Positions 16,004 through 23,467 of a stretch of DNA of 32,513 bases are shown piece by piece. The notes beneath the pieces were generated by a model. The model saw only the letters and a program-made list of their open reading frames with translations. It was not told the origin of the DNA and did not search any database. Location: contig NZ_SMKR01000080.1 in assembly GCF_004348725.1 (NCBI RefSeq), positions 1 through 32,513 on the forward strand. The letters are read 5' to 3'. The DNA is from Kribbella turkmenica. GTDB lineage: Bacteria > Actinomycetota > Actinomycetes > Propionibacteriales > Kribbellaceae. Numbering within the stretch: the stretch's first letter is position 1; every line of letters begins with the position of its first letter. The translations under genes and the position numbers were made by a program.

Positions 16004-16872
16004 CGTGACCTCGGATCGAACGTGTCGCGCAACGCGTCACCGAGCATCACGAACGACAGCACGGTCACGGACAGGAACAGGGACGGGAACAGCAGCAGAT
16101 GGGGATGCTCGCGGAACGAGTCCTGTGCCTGGTTCAACTGGACACCCCAGGAGATCGAGGGGGCGCGCAGTCCGACACCGAGGAACGTCAGAGCCGACTC
16201 GGCCGTGATCATCCCGCCGACACCGAGGCTGGCCACCGCCAGGATCGGCGCGAACGAGTTCGGCAGCACGTGCCGCGCGATCACCCGGACCGGACCCGCA
16301 CCGAGGCCGCGAGCAGCCTTCACGAAGTCCAGGTCGACGGTCGCGAGGGCGGCCGAGCGCATCAGCCGGGTCATGGCCGGCCAGGCGAACAGGATCAGCA
16401 CCGCCGACACCACGACGACGTTGCGCTGGTGGAGGGTGTTCAGGATGACCACCTGCCCGACGAGCGCCGGGAAGCCGAAGAAGATGTCCATCGTCCGGCT
16501 GATCACCGCGTCGACCACGCCGCGGTAGTACGCCGCCACGCACCCGAGCACCAACGCGATCAGCACGCAGCCGGCCGTGACGGTGAACCCGATGGTCACC
16601 GAGGACCGGGTGCCGTACACCACGTTGCTGTAGAGATCGCAGCCCTGGATGTCGAAACCGAACGGGTGACCGGCGACCATGCCGGTGCCGCTGTTGCCGA
16701 GATCGCAGGCCCGCGGGTCGGTGTGCGCGAACAATCCCGGTACGGCGGCCACGACCAGGATCAGGACCACGACGCCGAGCGGGATCGCGATCCGCGGCCT
16801 GCGCAGCAGCCGCCGCCGGTCCCTCGGGACGGCGGCGACGACCGCCTCGATCGACTCACCGGCGGCCGGCAA
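16000..16872 (-). CDS. dppC: ABC transporter permease (DppC/OppC type)
   Basis: This 290-aa permease has a cytoplasmic basic N-terminus, a first helix at about 30-48, an extracytoplasmic loop with HPFGFDIQGCDLYSNVVYG typical of DppC proteins, and five further helices. The ATPase-contacting EAA loop is visible as AARGLGAGPVRVIARHVLPN. The start is TTG at 16872, chosen because GAGGA lies 7-8 nt upstream on the minus strand and no ATG or GTG is available before the first helix. It overlaps the DppB gene by 17 bp. Confidence 0.92.
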   Translation of the reverse strand: MPAAGESIEAVVAAVPRDRRRLLRRPRIAIPLGVVVLILVVAAVPGLFAHTDPRACDLGNSGTGMVAGHPFGFDIQGCDLYSNVVYGTRSSVTIGFTVTAGCVLIALVLGCVAAYYRGVVDAVISRTMDIFFGFPALVGQVVILNTLHQRNVVVVSAVLILFAWPAMTRLMRSAALATVDLDFVKAARGLGAGPVRVIARHVLPNSFAPILAVASLGVGGMITAESALTFLGVGLRAPSISWGVQLNQAQDSFREHPHLLLFPSLFLSVTVLSFVMLGDALRDTFDPRSR

Positions 16873-17794
16873 GACTGATCCTCGGGTCGAGCAGGCCGTA
16901 GACGATGTCCACGAGGAGATTGATCATCAGATAGACGAGGACCAGCAGGCTGCAGACCCCGACCACGACCGGGCCGTTCTGCTGCGAGATGCCGTTGAAG
17001 ACGACGTACCCGAGCCCCGGGATGTTGAAGATGCCTTCGATCAGCACGGTGCCGCTGACCATGTAGCCGAGGCTGAGCCCGAGCACCGAGACCACGGGGA
17101 CGAGCGAATTCCGCAGGATGTGGCGGACCACGATCATCCGGTGCGGCAAGCCCTTCGCGATCGCGGTGTCGACGTAGTCGGCGTACCGGTTCTCGATGAT
17201 GCTGGCGCGGGTCAGCCGGACCAGTTCCGGGATGCCGAACAATGCCAGCACCGCGGCCGGCAGCAGGTAGCTGGCCGGCCAGCCCTCGCGGACGCCGGAG
17301 GTCGGGAACCAGCCGAGGTTCACCCCGAGCAGGATCTGCGCGACGTACGCGACCACGAAGTACGGTACGCCGACGACCACCGTGGTGCCGGTCAGCACGA
17401 CCCAGTCGACGGTGCCGCCCTGGCGCATCCCGGCGAAGGTGCCGAGCGAGATCCCGACGACCGCCATGATCGCCCAGGCCGTGAGCCCGAGCTGCAAGGT
17501 GTACGGCCAGGCCCGGGCGACGAGCGCCGACACCTCCTGGCCCTGCAGATCGATCCCGAGATCTCCTCGGACGAGCCCGCCGAGGTAGTGGCCGTACTGC
17601 GACCACAGCGGCTGGTCCAGGTGGAACCGCTCGCGCAGCGCGTCCTCGACCGACGGTGAGAGGACTCTGCCCGGACCTGCCAGCGCCTTGATCGGATCGC
17701 CGGGCAGCGCGTACACCGCGGCGAAGATCAGCAGCGTCGTACCGAGGACGACCGGGACCATGCCGACGAGCCGGCGGATCACGTAGCCGGTCAT
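16856..17794 (-). CDS. dppB: ABC transporter permease (DppB/OppB type)
   Basis: This 312-aa permease has six predicted helices. It begins with the family hallmark YVIRRLVGMVPVVLG and LPGDPIKAL, and carries the EAA loop TAIAKGLPHRMIVVRHILRN. Together with DppC it forms the membrane pore for peptides delivered by the lipoprotein. Only one base separates its ATG from the stop of the binding-protein gene (TGAGATG). Confidence 0.93.
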   Translation of the reverse strand: MTGYVIRRLVGMVPVVLGTTLLIFAAVYALPGDPIKALAGPGRVLSPSVEDALRERFHLDQPLWSQYGHYLGGLVRGDLGIDLQGQEVSALVARAWPYTLQLGLTAWAIMAVVGISLGTFAGMRQGGTVDWVVLTGTTVVVGVPYFVVAYVAQILLGVNLGWFPTSGVREGWPASYLLPAAVLALFGIPELVRLTRASIIENRYADYVDTAIAKGLPHRMIVVRHILRNSLVPVVSVLGLSLGYMVSGTVLIEGIFNIPGLGYVVFNGISQQNGPVVVGVCSLLVLVYLMINLLVDIVYGLLDPRISLAGRR

Positions 17795-17795
17795 C

Positions 17796-19409
17796 TCAGC
17801 CGGCCTTGACGACCGACAGCCGGGCGCCGCCCAGCACCTCCGGTACCACCCCGCTCAACTTGTCGGAATGCACCAGCCCGCCCAGCGGCCAGTACAACGG
17901 AGCCACCGGCAGGTCCGCGAGCGCCTGGTCCGCAGCCTGCTTCGCGAACGTGGTCGTCGAGTTCGGGTCCTTGCTCGATGCGGCCCGCGCCAGCGACCCG
18001 GCGAAGGACTTGGAGTCGTAGCCGGTGACGTTGAGCGGGGCGCCGGTGGAGAACATCTGGTCGGCCATCGCGTAGATATGGGGGTACGGCGAGCCCGAGT
18101 ACAGCAGGCTGGGGCCCTTGATCGACTTGCCCGCGAACCCCTCGTACAGCTGCGCGATCGGCTGCGCCTCGAAGGTGACCTTCTCGATGCCGAGGTTCGT
18201 GCGAAGCTGGTTCGCGATAGCCTGCAGCACCTTCTCGTTGGTCGGGTCCTGATAGGTGTAGAGCGTCATCGGGCCGTTCCACCCGCCGGCTGCCTGCAGA
18301 GCCGCCTTGGCCTGCTGCGGGTCGTAGGCGCACCCGTCACACTTCGCCTCACCCCCGCCGGTGAGCGTCGGTGGCGCGAGTCCGGTGGCGGTCTTGGCGT
18401 TGCCGGCCAGCAGCGACTTCACGATCGCCTCCCGGTCGATCGCCATCGAGATCGCCGTGCGGAGTTGCGGGTTCGCGAACCGGCTGTCGTACAGCGGGAA
18501 GCTCAGGTACACGACGGCCGGGTACTGGACGTCGACGACCTGTTCCGGGGTGTCTTTCTTGGCCTTGGACAGGTCGGCCCCGTCGAGGAGCGCCAGGTCG
18601 ATCGTGCCGGCCTGGAAGTCGGTGTAGATCGCGCCGGTCTGCTGGTAGACGTGCAGGTCGACCTCGGCTGCGGTCGCCTTGGTGCCGGCGTAGCCGTCGT
18701 ACCGCTCGAGCTTGATGTCCTGCGCACCGGTGTCCCAGCCACTGGTCTTGAACGGCCCGTTGCCGATCGGGTGCGTGCCGAACTTCTTCAGGTCCTTCGT
18801 CGCGCCGGACGGGAGCGGCGCGAAGGCCGTCGCGGAGAGGATGTACGGCAGCAGCGCGTTGGGCTCGGCGAGCGTGACCGTCAGAGTCGAGTCGTCGACG
18901 ACCTTGACGCCGGACAGTTCCTTGGCCGCCGGCTTGCCCTTCGGCGGGTTCATCGCGGCGTAGCCGGCCAGGATCGCCATCGAGGCGTTGCCGGTGAGCG
19001 CGTTGGCGCCGAGGGCGGTCGCGTTCCACGAGTCCGCGAACGACTGCGCGGTCACCGGGCTGCCGTCGTGGAACGTCCAGCCGGACTTGAGTTTCACCGT
19101 CCAATTGACGTTGTCGGTGGACTCGATCGATTCGGCCACCAGCATCTCGAGCTTCCCGCTCTGTCCGTCGACCCTGGTCAGCGGCGACCAGATCGCGTAG
19201 TCGACATAGCTGCTGCCCGAGCTACCCGGTGTCAGGTTCTGCACGAAGAAGGTGGGGATGCCCACGGAGAACGTCTGGTCCCCGTCGGTCGCGGAACTCT
19301 GCCCGGCGCAGGCAGCGACCACCACCATCGAGACGGCCGCGAGTGCGGCGGCCACGCGGCGCTGCCCGGGTCGCGTACGACGTACGGAACTGGCGGGGAT
19401 TCCGGTCAT
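17796..19409 (-). CDS. dppA: solute-binding lipoprotein, family 5 (peptide ABC importer)
   Basis: The product is a 537-aa extracellular lipoprotein that captures substrate for the importer. It has a basic n-region, a hydrophobic stretch and a lipobox ending VAAC with lipidated Cys34. Family-5 features follow, such as the LTRVDGQSGKLEMLVAESIE entry strand, WTFHDGSPVTAQSF, and HPIGNGPFKTSGW. ATG 19409 is preceded by GGGAGG at 7-8 nt, a strong ribosome-binding site. It leads a six-gene minus-strand operon ending with pepN. The same fold also binds nickel, glycosides or siderophores, so dipeptides or oligopeptides are the likely but not proven ligands; the neighbouring peptidases favour them. Confidence 0.92.
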   Translation of the reverse strand: MTGIPASSVRRTRPGQRRVAAALAAVSMVVVAACAGQSSATDGDQTFSVGIPTFFVQNLTPGSSGSSYVDYAIWSPLTRVDGQSGKLEMLVAESIESTDNVNWTVKLKSGWTFHDGSPVTAQSFADSWNATALGANALTGNASMAILAGYAAMNPPKGKPAAKELSGVKVVDDSTLTVTLAEPNALLPYILSATAFAPLPSGATKDLKKFGTHPIGNGPFKTSGWDTGAQDIKLERYDGYAGTKATAAEVDLHVYQQTGAIYTDFQAGTIDLALLDGADLSKAKKDTPEQVVDVQYPAVVYLSFPLYDSRFANPQLRTAISMAIDREAIVKSLLAGNAKTATGLAPPTLTGGGEAKCDGCAYDPQQAKAALQAAGGWNGPMTLYTYQDPTNEKVLQAIANQLRTNLGIEKVTFEAQPIAQLYEGFAGKSIKGPSLLYSGSPYPHIYAMADQMFSTGAPLNVTGYDSKSFAGSLARAASSKDPNSTTTFAKQAADQALADLPVAPLYWPLGGLVHSDKLSGVVPEVLGGARLSVVKAG

Positions 19410-19501
19410 CAGGGGCCTCCCAGGGGATCGGTCGCATCCATCCTGGGCGTGACCGCGAACACGCAGCCTTATCGGACAGCTCAGAAACATCCCGCCGATG
19501 T

Positions 19502-19544
19502 TGTCGAGATCGACAGCGTCGAACCCGGCGGCGCCGGACAGGAT
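19502..19544 (+). promoter_or_regulatory. TGTCG-N4-CGACA operator and -10 in the dppA/amidohydrolase divergent region
   Basis: The inverted repeat TGTCGAGATCGACA occupies 19502-19515. The -10-like CAGGAT lies at 19539-19544, 23 nt further on, and ATG 19552 follows after 7 nt. The same repeat stands 22 nt before the -10 of the pucR-type gene. It could also act on the divergent dppA gene, whose start is about 90 nt away. Confidence 0.5.
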
Positions 19545-19551
19545 GCGGGGC

Positions 19552-20754
19552 ATGACGATGCTCGCGATCCACGGCGGCACCGTGGTCCCGATCGAAGGAC
19601 CCGCGATCCCCGGCGGTACGGTCCTCGTCGACGAAGGGCGGATCGCCGACGTCGGCGCCACCGTCGCCGTACCCGAGGGGGCAGCGATCGTCGACGCCCG
19701 CGGCCGGTGGGTGCTGCCGGGGCTGATCGACGCGCACACGCACATGGGCACGCTCGAGGAGGGCGAGGGGTGGGCCGGCGACGACCACGACGAGGCGACC
19801 ACCCCGGTGACCGCGCACCTGCGGGCGCTGGACGCGATCAACCCCGCGGACGAGGGATTCCGCGACGCGATCGGCGGTGGCGTGCTCGCCGTCGGGATCA
19901 ACCCCGGCTCGTGCAACCCGATCGCCGGCGAGACCGTGGCGGTCCGCTGCACAGGCCGCGTGGTGGACCACCGGGTACTGCGCTCCCCGGCCGGGATGAA
20001 GTCCGCGCTCGGCGAGAACCCGAAGCGGTACCACGGCGACGCCGGCCGGCTGCCGGCGACGCGGATGGGGATCGCCGCGGTGATCCGGCAGGCACTCGCG
20101 GAGGCTCGTGAGTACCACGAGCGCCGATCCGCCGATCCTGCCCACGGGCCGTCGATCGACCTCGGCAAGGAGGCGCTCGGGCGAGTACTGCGACGGGAGA
20201 TCCCGTGGCGCCAGCACTGTCATCGCGCCGACGACATCCTCACCGCGATCCGGCTGTCCGAGGAGTTCGGCTACGACCTGGTGATCGACCACGGTACGGA
20301 GGGCCACCTCGTCGCCGACGTTCTTGCCGAGCGCAACATCCCGGTCCTGCTCGGCCCGCTGATCGTCGGCCGGGGAAAGGTGGAGCTCCGCCACCGGGCG
20401 TTCCGCACCGCCCGGCTGCTCGCAGAAGCGGGCGTCGAGCTGTCGCTGGTGACCGACCATCCGGTGATCCCGGCGAACCTGCTGATCGTCCAGGCCGCGT
20501 ACGCCGTCCGCGAGGGCCTGGATCGTGAGCTCGCCCTGCGCGCCGTCACGCTCAACCCGGCCCGCGCCCTCGGGATCGCCGACCGGCTGGGTTCACTGGC
20601 CCCGGGCAAGGATGCCGACCTGTGCATCTGGTCCGGTGACCCGCTCGACCCGATGCAGCGGGTCGAGATCGCCTACCAGCAGGGCCGCGAGATCTTCCGG
20701 TGGGACGACGAGCTTCGCGTGGGAACGATCGACGGACGGGACTGGTGGGCCTAG
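19552..20754 (+). CDS. amidohydrolase (imidazolonepropionase-like)
   Basis: This 400-aa metal-dependent hydrolase has a composite beta-sandwich/TIM barrel. The metal motif LPGLIDAHTHMG (His62 and His64) is near residues 56-66, with later ligands in VIDHGTEGH and the catalytic aspartate in LVTDHPVIP. The C-terminal LGSLAPGKDADLCIWSGDPLD closes the sandwich domain. Such enzymes cleave cyclic amides, N-acyl amino acids or isoaspartyl dipeptides; no signal peptide is seen. It diverges from the peptide importer and shares its operator. ATG 19552 is preferred over the in-frame ATG two codons later and over a start at 19498, because of the -10-like element just upstream. Its TAG stop shares the bases CTAG with the convergent esterase gene. 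Confidence 0.86.
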   Translation: MTMLAIHGGTVVPIEGPAIPGGTVLVDEGRIADVGATVAVPEGAAIVDARGRWVLPGLIDAHTHMGTLEEGEGWAGDDHDEATTPVTAHLRALDAINPADEGFRDAIGGGVLAVGINPGSCNPIAGETVAVRCTGRVVDHRVLRSPAGMKSALGENPKRYHGDAGRLPATRMGIAAVIRQALAEAREYHERRSADPAHGPSIDLGKEALGRVLRREIPWRQHCHRADDILTAIRLSEEFGYDLVIDHGTEGHLVADVLAERNIPVLLGPLIVGRGKVELRHRAFRTARLLAEAGVELSLVTDHPVIPANLLIVQAAYAVREGLDRELALRAVTLNPARALGIADRLGSLAPGKDADLCIWSGDPLDPMQRVEIAYQQGREIFRWDDELRVGTIDGRDWWA

Positions 20755-21959
20755 GGCTCGAGCGCCCACCGCAGTTCGACGGGTAGCTCGGCCAGCCAGC
20801 AGTTCAGGTCGTGTCCCCCGTTGTACTCCCGGTACAGCACCTCGTCGGCGTACTGACCGAGCGCCGCGGCAAGCCGCTTGGTCTGCGGGATCATCCAGTC
20901 GCCCTCCTGCTGACCGACGTCCAGGCAGAAGCGGACCGGCACGCGCTGGTCGACCTGCCGAATCAGCCACCCGGCCTCGTCGTCCGGCGGACTCCACCAG
21001 AACGAACCCGACTGCGCGATCACGTTCCCGAACACGTCCGGTCTGCGCAGACCCGCGAACACCGAGGCCAGCCCGCCGTAGCTCTTGCCCGCGACCACGA
21101 TCCGCCGCGGATCCGCCGTCGCTCCGGTTCGCCTCCGCGCCCACGGCAACAACTCCTCGGCGAGGAAGTGCGCGAAGCCCTCGTGGCACGGAAGCTCGCG
21201 AGCCCGGGTCGCGAAGTCGATGCTGTCCGGCAGTACGGCGACCATCGGTGGCAGCAGGCCCTCCGCGACGAGGTTGTCGAGGGTCGGGAAGATCGGCAGC
21301 ACCTCGGTCCAGTCCCGGCCATCCAGCAGGACGAGCAGCGCCGGCTCCGAGGTGTCGACGGCCGACTCCCAGAGCCAGACCTTCCGCTCGTTCCCGAGTA
21401 CTTCGCTCGCGAACATCGCCTCCCGCACCGCGCCTCGTGGTACGTCCGGTCGTGGCTCGGCGAAGCACCGCGGCGTGGCCTGGTCCAGCGCGAAGGTGGA
21501 GAAGTACTGCGGAGGGCTGCCCGGATCGTTCTCGATGCCCGGCAGCGTGAAGGGGGTGCGATTGAACGGATCGGGGCGGAAGGCCGCCGCCCGCTCGACC
21601 GCGGCCGGCGTGCCGGCGGCCGCCAACGGTTGCAGGGAATCGTCCGGCGAGAGAACGTACCGGCCGCGGTGATCGGCACCCACCAGGTAGGTCCGGAACC
21701 AGACGTTCGTACCGTCCAGCCGTTCCAGCTGGTTGTCGGGGATCTCCCACCACAGTGCCGGACCGCCGATCACCACGACCCGTTCGACGGGCTGGTCCTG
21801 CTTCCACACGAACGTCACCAGCCGGCATTCGTCGTCGTACGGCTCGACGAGCGGCGTACCGACCAGCGCGACCTCCGCCCAGAACCGCGCCAGCACACCA
21901 CCGACCGGACCGTCGGCGAGGTCGCGCCGCAGCTGCTCGATCCGCGGGCTAACGACCAC
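20751..21959 (-). CDS. enterochelin-esterase-like alpha/beta hydrolase
   Basis: This 402-aa protein has a Fes-type layout. The N-terminal domain has CRLVTFVWKQDQPVERVVV and a loop ending in PDNQLERLDGTNVWFRTYLV. An esterase domain follows with nucleophile Ser293 in GKSYGG, probable acid Asp347 in LDVGQQEGDW and His383 in NGGHDLNCW. Fes enzymes hydrolyse the trilactone of catecholate siderophores; relatives cleave other esters. No signal peptide is present, so it is cytoplasmic. GTG 21959 is chosen because GGAG lies 7 nt upstream; it overlaps the M14 peptidase stop by 11 bp. Its location among peptide-degrading genes is unusual for a siderophore esterase and leaves the substrate open. Confidence 0.84.
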   Translation of the reverse strand: MVVSPRIEQLRRDLADGPVGGVLARFWAEVALVGTPLVEPYDDECRLVTFVWKQDQPVERVVVIGGPALWWEIPDNQLERLDGTNVWFRTYLVGADHRGRYVLSPDDSLQPLAAAGTPAAVERAAAFRPDPFNRTPFTLPGIENDPGSPPQYFSTFALDQATPRCFAEPRPDVPRGAVREAMFASEVLGNERKVWLWESAVDTSEPALLVLLDGRDWTEVLPIFPTLDNLVAEGLLPPMVAVLPDSIDFATRARELPCHEGFAHFLAEELLPWARRRTGATADPRRIVVAGKSYGGLASVFAGLRRPDVFGNVIAQSGSFWWSPPDDEAGWLIRQVDQRVPVRFCLDVGQQEGDWMIPQTKRLAAALGQYADEVLYREYNGGHDLNCWLAELPVELRWALEP

Positions 21960-23322
21960 GCGACCGCTCCAGGCTGAGGTGGTCGGCGGTCGCGGCCAGC
22001 GCGGCGTACTGGGAGGCGACCAGCGAACGGATCGGGATCTGCACCATCGACGCGGTCTCGCTCTCCTCGGCGATCCAGGCGTCGTACTGCGTGCCGAGGC
22101 TCGCTCTCGCCGTACGGATCGCCGGTGTCGCGTTGCCGATCCCGATCTCCGCCTCCAGGGCCCTGAGCAACATCCCCGCGTAGCGCAACCGGAACATGTG
22201 CACGGAGTCCCACAACGCCGCCAGCTCGGCAACCGTGGCCGGGCGTTGGGATTCGGGTTCGGCCGCGCGCTTCTCGATACCGTCCGGCGTCGGCGCGAGC
22301 GCGCGGGCGTAGAACCGGCTCGCGCGGACGAACGCCGACGCCGGGGTCAGGTCGTCGCCGGTCGCCGTCAGGATCTTCGCCATCCAGCCGACCAGGTCGC
22401 GCAACCCGGCGGCCTGCTCCCGCAGCGCGTCGGCGTACGACGTCGTCGTCGGTGACGGGTCGCCGACGCGGGCGTCGTCCCAGTGCGGCAGCTCGCTCAA
22501 CAGGGTCAGGGTGCCGTACGAGCGGGCGTACGAATGGCTGCTGTTCCCGCCGAAGCGCTCCGGCAACGGGTCGCCGTGCTCGACGTAGTAGTCGTACAAC
22601 GTCTCGATGTCCGGCATCCTGAAGATCCCGTCGGCGAACCGCACCATCGACGGCGACTCCGGCTCACCGCGATCCAGGCTCAGTCCCAGCCGCTCGGGGA
22701 TCTCCTGCAGTACGCCGTGCAACTCCGGCTCCGGCCGCGACAGGTAGTAGTACGCGCCGCCGACCTCGGTGTTGTGCAGGGAGCACATCAACGCGGGGCG
22801 CAACTGGTCGATCAGCCGCATCAGCGCAGCCGTCTCCGGCAGCACCTCGTCGAAGTACGCCGTCTCGTAGTCCAGCGGGAAGGTCCATTCGACCTGCTCG
22901 TCACCCGCCGGGCGGTAGAAGTTCCGCGCGTAGTGCTCGCGGGTGAACGGGCCCTTCAGCCAGCCCTCGTTCAGCCGCAGGCCGTCCGGGTCGATGCAGG
23001 CGACGACGTGCCAGCGGTGGCCCAGCCGCTCGCGCAGTTCCTGGTCCTCGCACAGGCGGCCCGCCAGGTGCAGCGCGGTCAGGCCTCCGATCGGCTCGTT
23101 CGGGTGCGGCAACCCGAAGACCAGAGCCTCCTCCCCCGCCGATCCGATGGTCAGGCACAGCAACGGATCGCCGAGCCGGGACGTCCCGACGCGGCGCAAC
23201 GACGTGACGCCGGGGTACAGATCATGGAGCCGGGTCAGCTCGTCGACCAGTTCGTCGGCCGTGCTGAAGACCGCGATCTCCGGGACGGATTCCAGCTCGG
23301 CTTGCAACCACGCGGGCAGCAC
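21949..23322 (-). CDS. M14-family zinc carboxypeptidase
   Basis: With GTG 23322 the product is 457 aa. Zinc ligands His73, Glu76 (LPHPNEPIGG) and His183 (SLHNTEVGG) and the catalytic Glu277 (LLSELPHW) are all present, so it should be active. No signal peptide is seen, suggesting a cytoplasmic peptidase or amidase for imported peptides. The start is decided by GAGGAGG exactly 8 nt upstream. Starts further up (GTG 23373, GTG 23445) lack ribosome-binding sites, and the last would put the regulator's operator inside the gene. A helical C-terminal region of about 170 residues follows the catalytic domain and has no function I recognise. It is coupled to the esterase gene. Confidence 0.88.
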   Translation of the reverse strand: MLPAWLQAELESVPEIAVFSTADELVDELTRLHDLYPGVTSLRRVGTSRLGDPLLCLTIGSAGEEALVFGLPHPNEPIGGLTALHLAGRLCEDQELRERLGHRWHVVACIDPDGLRLNEGWLKGPFTREHYARNFYRPAGDEQVEWTFPLDYETAYFDEVLPETAALMRLIDQLRPALMCSLHNTEVGGAYYYLSRPEPELHGVLQEIPERLGLSLDRGEPESPSMVRFADGIFRMPDIETLYDYYVEHGDPLPERFGGNSSHSYARSYGTLTLLSELPHWDDARVGDPSPTTTSYADALREQAAGLRDLVGWMAKILTATGDDLTPASAFVRASRFYARALAPTPDGIEKRAAEPESQRPATVAELAALWDSVHMFRLRYAGMLLRALEAEIGIGNATPAIRTARASLGTQYDAWIAEESETASMVQIPIRSLVASQYAALAATADHLSLERSRGR

Positions 23323-23413
23323 CCGGGTCGCCTCCTCGGTTGTCCGGACGGGTCTCTCATGGTGGGTCGGCACCGCGCCGTCGAGCCTTGGCCTGAGCCA
23401 CGAGATCGGACGC

Positions 23414-23461
23414 TCGCTTTGTCGGATCCGACAAAGCGATCTCACGCAGGAGGTCTATTCT
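23414..23461 (+). promoter_or_regulatory. 26-bp perfect palindromic operator and leaderless promoter of the pucR-type gene
   Basis: Positions 23414-23439 form a perfect palindrome with core TTTGTCGGATCCGACAAA (23418-23435). A strong -10, TATTCT, lies at 23456-23461, and ATG 23468 follows after 6 nt, so the mRNA is probably leaderless. An AGGAGG at 23448-23453 lies 14 nt before the ATG, further than usual. The palindrome overlaps the -35 position, as expected for autoregulation, and sits between the regulator and the divergent M14 peptidase gene. Confidence 0.75.
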
Positions 23462-23467
23462 CGCTGT

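Noticed and set aside
23323..23445. Longer M14 peptidase starting at GTG 23445
   Set aside because: This would place the 26-bp operator inside the gene; GTG 23322 has a near-perfect ribosome-binding site (GAGGAGG, 8 nt).
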